A model generated the notes under the pieces. The model did not search any database. It had not been told where the DNA came from and worked only from the letters and a program-made list of their open reading frames with translations. Positions 57,706-64,000 of a stretch of DNA of 64,000 bases are shown piece by piece. The position numbers and the translations under genes were made by a program. Positions within the stretch are counted from its first letter, which is position 1; each line of letters begins with the position of its first letter. The stretch spans positions 755,171,603 to 755,235,602 of the forward strand of contig CM060922.1 in NCBI GenBank assembly GCA_030737875.1, given 5' to 3'. This DNA comes from Allium sativum. Its lineage: Eukaryota > Streptophyta > Magnoliopsida > Asparagales > Amaryllidaceae.

Positions 57706-60700
57706 TGTAATGTCCCGCAAATCCGTAATATCAGAGTTGACTACATACACCATACATCCAACCCAAATATCACGAAAATACGAATTATTATTTTTAGAAG
57801 AAGAATAGAAATAATAACACAGAATCTCACATCGCAGCGGAATAAAATATAATATATCATAACTTTTGAAATACAAAATTTTAACTGTATAACATATTAT
57901 TATCAGAGTATCACTATCAGAGTACAACTTACAACACAACGGAAATAACAATAACTAGATAACGTTGAAGCCTCCTGCTCCAAGCTCCTTTGGATAATCC
58001 GTAAAATCTTGAACTACTTGACTGCCCGTATAAATTTAGGCGCCCAAGAGTTTAGGTAAAACAAAACAAAATAAACTCCGGGTCAGTCATGGGACTGGTA
58101 TGAGTAAACAATTTAAAACAGTTTCAGAAACTAAATGATATCTCATAAGACCACACCGTATAACACGGAACGGGTTTTTCCCTTATGAGAATCCAAACCA
58201 CTTGATTTAACTTTAAAAATCCTTTTGAAAGAAACGATAATCTTTATATCAAAACTCTTTTGGTATTATGATAGTGTCTAAATCAAATAAATAACAATCT
58301 AGTGGAATGTTTGCATCTCACGTTCCACATATATAATATACAATCAAAACCGCAAGCACTTATCGGGTAATGAATTTCTAACTATGACAAGGTATGGAAC
58401 CACCTTCCGGTAGTGTATCTCTAGAGGAGAATACACTGGGTTCAACAAGAACATCTTGTAACCCGGCCACACACGATCGACCACTCATTTCGCTTGAGTG
58501 TATCGAATGTAAACCACCAACGGTTGGGATCAGCAACCGTTTTCCCGAATGGGACAACATCGAATAGAATAAGGAATTAAATAAATTTCTCTAGATAGGT
58601 GATAATACACCCTAATGGGAGCTAACCACATAGCCATGCTGCCTGCCCGATTTTTGTCATTTCCCGGTTGTTGAGGCCTGAGGCTACGCTCTTTTCATTC
58701 ATTGATAACACAATCACTTTGAATGTCACATGGTCAGATCTGTAAATCATTAATTTGGTTTACACAAATGTATTCTAGATATTATGCTAAGGGAATAAAT
58801 CCTTTGCCACCATATATATTTATACAGACCAACATGTTCGATCACTGGAAATACTTTGTCAGACATTCGTCCATATACGTTCCTTCTGGTATTGAACGAA
58901 ACCGAAGGCACAATTTCCAATAATAGAAAAATCCCTTGCACTCTACTCTGTCTTCAATATATTCAGCATACATGGTTTGCAACGCTTATGCCAATACGAA
59001 GTGGTTCTTCAGATAATAATCCAACCGGTCTCTCCATATTAACAACGTTAAAATGGTCAAAAACTTTGATAGTCGGTGATTTAACTATCAAATGAAAAAT
59101 GTCTGTGTACACACAACGATCTTATTTCCAAATGGAATTATCGATCGCATCATCAACATTTATGCATATATATATATGTATATTTCCTTATTTTCTATAT
59201 TAAGAAAATATATGTTATTAACTCTGGAAAACATTCCCATTGCATATTTACATATCACTATTCTTCCACATCTATCAGACTTTAATTGTAAACTAGTAAG
59301 AGAGAAACTTCCTAAGTATAAACCTCGAAAGCCGAAACCAACATCAGATCGATACTCAAAAAGTCGTTCAACTCAACTACTTTCTAGTCAGTTTCTAATT
59401 TTGCTTAACTCTATTTCTTTAACTCCATTTGATTAACTTCTTATCAACACGATCATTTTAAATATGCAAATCATTTGCTTTTAAATCATCGTTCACTTTA
59501 AAACGTATATCTCCCAGGATTTTATTTATAAAATTCATTTTCGTTTATAATATTCTATTTTAAGTTCGTTTCATTATCAAATTCTATATATATTGACATA
59601 TAGATCTCTAGTTATCAGATTTACTTAAAAATATTCTAACTCCTTAAATTTTCGGAAAAATTCGCTATAACCTTCTTTGTACCGGAAGCATCGGGAAAAT
59701 CCCCAAACCGCCACACAGGCCTCTCCATTCAAAAAGAAAATTAAAAAGCCAAGTGGCTTGCTGATACGGTGCATAAAATCTCATATTCAATTTAAATACA
59801 TACCTTCTTGTCGAGCATTATATTTATACTCTTCCATTACTTCATTCTATACCTGCTTAACATATATCTAACCATTCTAATTCATTCCGACTCAATCTAA
59901 TTGTTTTAACTCAATTTGTTAATTCATTTGCTAATTAGTACCTTTGCCTATTTCACTTTCATATTCATTTGAAATAAATATTTCTACTTTGAAAAAAAAT
60001 TCCCTTTTCAAATTCACACTTGTATTTACATTTCCTGAATTATCCAATGATAATTCATTTCACTTCATTTATAAACATAATTGATAGATGAGCTGCTTGT
60101 TGTAATTATTAAAACAAGTTAATATTTCTATTCTATTCGAATTTCAAATTCTATTTTAGAAAAACAGAATTTCCTTTTTAAATCTGGAAATTTTATTTTC
60201 TTGATATTTTTAAATATCAACATTTAGGCCTAGTGGAATTTAAAACAATCAAATCATCAGTCATTGGGTTTTTAACACATCATATATGATAATGCATATG
60301 AAATCAAACAAACAAGTAATAAATTTTGAGGAATCCAGTCGGATCCCTCCAACCTGTTTTCTTGCATTCACAGACGATAGCCAACATAAATAATACCCAT
60401 CCTGCTTCGAGGTAGGATATCGCGGTAAAGAATGTCATCCTCTAATATATATTTGTGGGGCGCATAGGGAAATTATCCGCTAATTGTACTGCAGGCATCC
60501 GCTAATGGTACTGCAGGAATCCAACCACCAAACCAGTATATTTATATATATAATAGCCAAGCCTAAATAACTAATATATATTTAAACAGCCACAGTAATA
60601 TTTCAATGCATACAAACAATCAACAATTTATTTTTAAATGCTAAATATTAATTTAACGAGTGAGATTTACTCACCGTGATATTTCATTTATCACATATCC

Positions 60701-62250
60701 CGTTTTAATTGTTGATCAACGAATCATCTCGAATAATCTTAAGCAAATTTATTTTCCACCTATGATTATTTAATTATCGATTAACCGATTAATAATTTAA
60801 ATTAATTTCCTGAATAAAGATAATTAAACATAATTAAGTAAATTATACCTTAACCCACGTTGTAATTCCTTCAGAACTACATATTTTCCTTGTTGTTAAC
60901 AAAACAGAGAATACGCTATTTCTTTTCCCCCTTCACAGTCATCATCTCGGTATGAAATCCAGCCTAAAAATCGCAGCTCTTCCTTTCCTAATAGAGAACC
61001 ATCAACCTAAGCCCGCACGAGCTCACACAAAACTCAACTACAAGTCACAAAGAGAAGCTTCTTCATTACCATGAATCACCACGGCTTCCCAATACCTCCA
61101 TCGCACCCCTTTGTACAGTCAAAACAAATCACGCAATTTCCAGTAAATCAACAATCGCGAACTACTCTAAGCTCACCTTCCCTGAAACGCGGTGATCTTT
61201 CCCATCCTGACCTGAACTACGAGTTCCTCACTGGTACGCTTCCAGACATCGCTGCGTCCCGAGATCGATGTAATCAAGTCCATCCACTGTCGAACTCCAA
61301 CATCTCAATTCAACATCGAACCTTCCCAAAACCATCGCGAGTTCTGACATCGAGCTCCCTGAAAATCCCACTGTTCACATCATGATTTTGTTTCGAGTTC
61401 GAACCCTAGGCTAGTTGCCCCAAAACAGCACCGCGAACTTTCACTTTATAGAGTTGAACTTGTGAACCCCAAATTGACAGCTTGTATTGCCTTAACGATG
61501 ACGGTATTTCACAAAAATCAAAATCCCTAATTGTCGATGCCTATAAATCGCGTTCTGATAACTTCCGTCGCACTGAGAAAGGACGATATTTGAATGAAGA
61601 GGGAAGCCATAGGAGTTGAACGGATCAAGATTTTGGTGATTTTGTTGATGGATCGAATTTGAGAATCATTAAAGAAGAGCAGCCCCTTTTTATTGAGTTT
61701 TTTTTAGTTTGTGGAAATAGAGAAGCCACGGTTTTGTTTTGGTTTATGGAAATAAAGAAGCCACGGTTTTGTTTTGGTTTGTGGAAATAAAGAAGCCACG
61801 ATTTTGTTTTGAACTGGTTTTATTTAATTTAAATTACCTATGATTCTGAACCCCTATCTGAACCCACCAACTGACATTCTTAGGGTTAAACCACTATTCT
61901 GAATCCACTGGGACAACTTTTAAAGCCTTATTTGATCGTCTGAAGAAGATCTTATTTTAAATGGATATAAATTAAATTTAAGACCATTAATTCCTCAATA
62001 ATAAATTAATATTATTATACTAATTCAAGCAGAATTCTGTATCGATTATTAGAACTGTTTTCAGTTCAGTTTTAACTATGAATTCAAATAAATTCATTTT
62101 CGTATTTCGATAATTATATATATTCGAAATAAATCATATTTCGATTATTAAATCGATAACTCGATATAAATTCCATTTATATTATCAGTTCAATATTTAA
62201 AGCAATATTAAATATTTAAAATTAACCAACCAAAAATCTGGGTCGTTACA
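57706..62250 (-). mobile_element. 5' LTR of L3 (right)
   Basis: 4545 bp with the same order as the left LTR: CAGTC hairpin 58084-58097, stem-loop 59066-59091, module about 59660-59820, donor-like GTGAGT (minus, 60669-60674), triplicated U3 motif 61697-61815. The acceptor-like CAG has changed to CGG (about 58000). The plus-strand frame at 61071-61385 is antisense to the element. Confidence 0.88.
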
Positions 62251-64000
62251 AGTTTGATCTTATTAATGTTATAAAATAAATGTATATCTTGTATTTACTT
62301 TCCCTTTTTATTTGCTCGCTTATGTAATCTATTTTTATTTGAGTTTTAAAAGCAATTAAATACACGACAAGTTGATAAAATTTAACTACTTGTTTTATAT
62401 AGATATACATTAATTTTTAAATCATCAAGAAATATATTTATTTAGAATTTTCTTGATATATTCCCAAATATATAAATCTTAATTTATTTAATTAAATTGG
62501 ATTATCAGTATAATCTATACATTATAGATTATAAAACTAGTCCAAAATTTGGGTCAATACAAACTACCCCCTTTAAAGAATTCTCGAAATTAAAGAGCAA
62601 CGAAGAGATTCTAGTTATATTCAAAATCGTAGACTTATATTAGAACACATATATGGGTCATCCCCTAAAATTCATCACTACTAAGGCATTCAAAACACAC
62701 AGGTTATCAACCAAACATTTCAAAAAATATTTAATACACCCATTAGCAATCCATTATTTATCACAGTCATTTTCATAACTACAAATATCTGTTATAACAT
62801 TTGAAAAAACATTTTCATTCATTACTACTCTTCAACATTCATCAGTCCCTAACCGTAAATCACTAAGAAAATAATCTTCTAAGTATCAACCCCGAAGACC
62901 GAAATCAACATCGGATCTATACTCATAAAATCATTCATTTCAACCAATCTCTAGTTAGGTTCCAATTTCTTAACTCCATACCTTAATTCTTATCAACCCA
63001 TATATCTCTGATTATAGTGGGAAAATAATCCCAAAACTCGTTTACTTCATTAATCTGAACCAAACTGTTCAAATTTTCTTTTTAAATGCCAACCTAATTA
63101 ATTCTATTCGACTTAACTTTACTATTACAATCTTGTTTCAATTAAAATTTCCAGTTCCTAGCTCCTGATTTTATTTCAAAAATGTTTGAAATCACTTATC
63201 TCTGTTCTATTTTCAAATCAAAACCTTTGAATTTATCCATAACATTATGTTTTCCTCAAATACATTCCAATTTGTCTTTATTGTATATTTCATTATCCAT
63301 ACAAATTTAATTTGGTTTACTATTTAGCTATTTCCAAATTTATAATCTTATTTGATTAAAATAATAACAATCGATGCATCCATATAAAATAATAATTTCA
63401 AAAAAACTATATTTTTGATATCAAAATATAAATTTGCAGAAACTTATTTCATTTACCTAGTTTTTAAAATAATACTATGTCGAATTACTCTATTCAAGAG
63501 TTTAGAAACACTTATCGATACAGTTTGGACTACTTTATCGACCAGAATACATAAATCACTCGATAAACTAATCGACACAATATAAAACAGTATTTATATC
63601 AATTACCAAATATGCGTTCATATATATACTCTCAAACTCAATTTAGGGTGTTACTAACCTCATCTTTATCGAGTCACGCCACAGAGCCAAGTTATTACAA
63701 AACCATTGCTCTGATACCAACTATAACGGCCCGAAAAGTTCTGATCTTGGTTATCGATATTAATACATATCCTGTATCACATATCGACTAATCAAAACAT
63801 CAGAAATTAATAGATCGTTAATAGAAAGAAGTTAAAGAGTGAGAAATAGAAAGAAAGAAAGTTATAATAAAAGAAAAAGAAGGACTGAACACAACAGAAT
63901 CAGAGTATCACGAATCTCACAGCGGAATTGAATAAAATATATTATATAACATCTTGAAATACAAAACTGTATTTACTTACATACATTATCAAAGTACAAC
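62251..64000 (-). mobile_element. LTR retrotransposon L4, partial, minus strand
   Basis: The LTR tail ends GGGTCAATACA at 62561; next comes a polypurine tract (reverse complement AAAGGGGGTAGTT, 62562-62574). A centre of about 1160 bp follows with no gag-pol. The primer site complement GCTCTGATACCA is at 63708-63719 and the second LTR begins at 63722 with TATAACGGCCCG (TG decayed to TA), running off the window. Near the primer site the centre aligns with L2. L3 is inserted in the left LTR; the far end of that LTR was not found left of 52086, so it is probably truncated. Confidence 0.8.
63708..63719 (-). promoter_or_regulatory. Primer binding site of L4
   Basis: GCTCTGATACCA on the plus strand, complement of TGGTATCAGAGC, two bases from the LTR at 63722. 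Confidence 0.85.

Larger units (their letters stand above)
52087..62250 (-). mobile_element. Giant-LTR non-autonomous retrotransposon L3 (LARD-like)
   Basis: Minus-strand element: on the plus strand it begins TGTAATGTCCCGC and ends GGGTCGTTACA. TSD AGTTT at 52082-52086 and 62251-62255. LTRs of 4578 bp (52087-56664) and 4545 bp (57706-62250) flank a 1041-bp centre with primer site and polypurine tract but no gag-pol. It is closely related to L2 but lacks about 1.4 kb of L2 LTR sequence, including the degenerate repeat array. Its LTRs differ more from each other than those of L1 or L2, so it is older. Confidence 0.92.

Overview
The window is plant (angiosperm) nuclear DNA: AT-rich, with no complete protein-coding gene, and almost entirely nested transposable elements. 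The plant assignment rests on pieces of a BTB/NPH3-family gene, a YABBY gene and a receptor-like cytoplasmic kinase, plus plant-type LTR retrotransposons (primer site complementary to initiator Met-tRNA) and a CACTA transposon. I cannot name the species. Every ORF of about 60-180 codons that I examined is either noncoding LTR sequence or a fragment of a broken gene.

Layout. 1-1006 is unassigned flank; 1007-3461 is a solo LTR. At 3566-3822 an exon of a BTB/NPH3 (NPY-like) gene is cut by retrotransposon B (3823-50353, target duplication ACGAG) and resumes in frame at 50359-50422. B has LTRs of about 4.1 and 4.4 kb and a 2.2-kb noncoding centre. Its 5' LTR is interrupted by element L1 (6057-18844, TSD CATAG). 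Its 3' LTR is interrupted by element L2 (24086-37539, TSD GAAAA) and by a CACTA transposon (39665-49232, TSD AAC), which itself carries a hAT-like element (45828-46791, TSD GCTGCAAA). To the right, 50423-52086 is unassigned. Element L3 (52087-62250, minus strand, TSD AGTTT) sits inside the LTR of an older minus-strand element L4 (62251 to beyond the window end).

The striking theme is L1-L4: non-autonomous retrotransposons with giant LTRs (5.9, 6.2 and 4.6 kb where measurable) around a centre of only about 1.03-1.16 kb, with a normal primer site and polypurine tract but no gag or pol. They resemble large retrotransposon derivatives (LARDs), with an unusually high LTR-to-centre ratio. Across families they share noncoding features that look selected: an invariant CAGTC-CCAT-GACTG hairpin, a 25-nt palindromic hairpin in the centre that could be an RNA dimerisation signal, a stem that changes length on both arms together, a conserved GTGAGT donor-like site with an acceptor-like site near the LTR end, and a module of about 200-550 bp that lies in the LTR of L2 and L3 but in the internal domain of L1. 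The promoter of B survives only in its 3' LTR.

The CACTA element has lost its transposase but carries host gene pieces: a full kinase exon with both splice sites and several disabling changes, and a YABBY-domain piece. Inferred order: solo LTR and B are old; L3 entered L4; L1 and L2 are recent, since their LTR pairs are nearly identical in the stretches compared; the hAT element is younger than the CACTA element that holds it.
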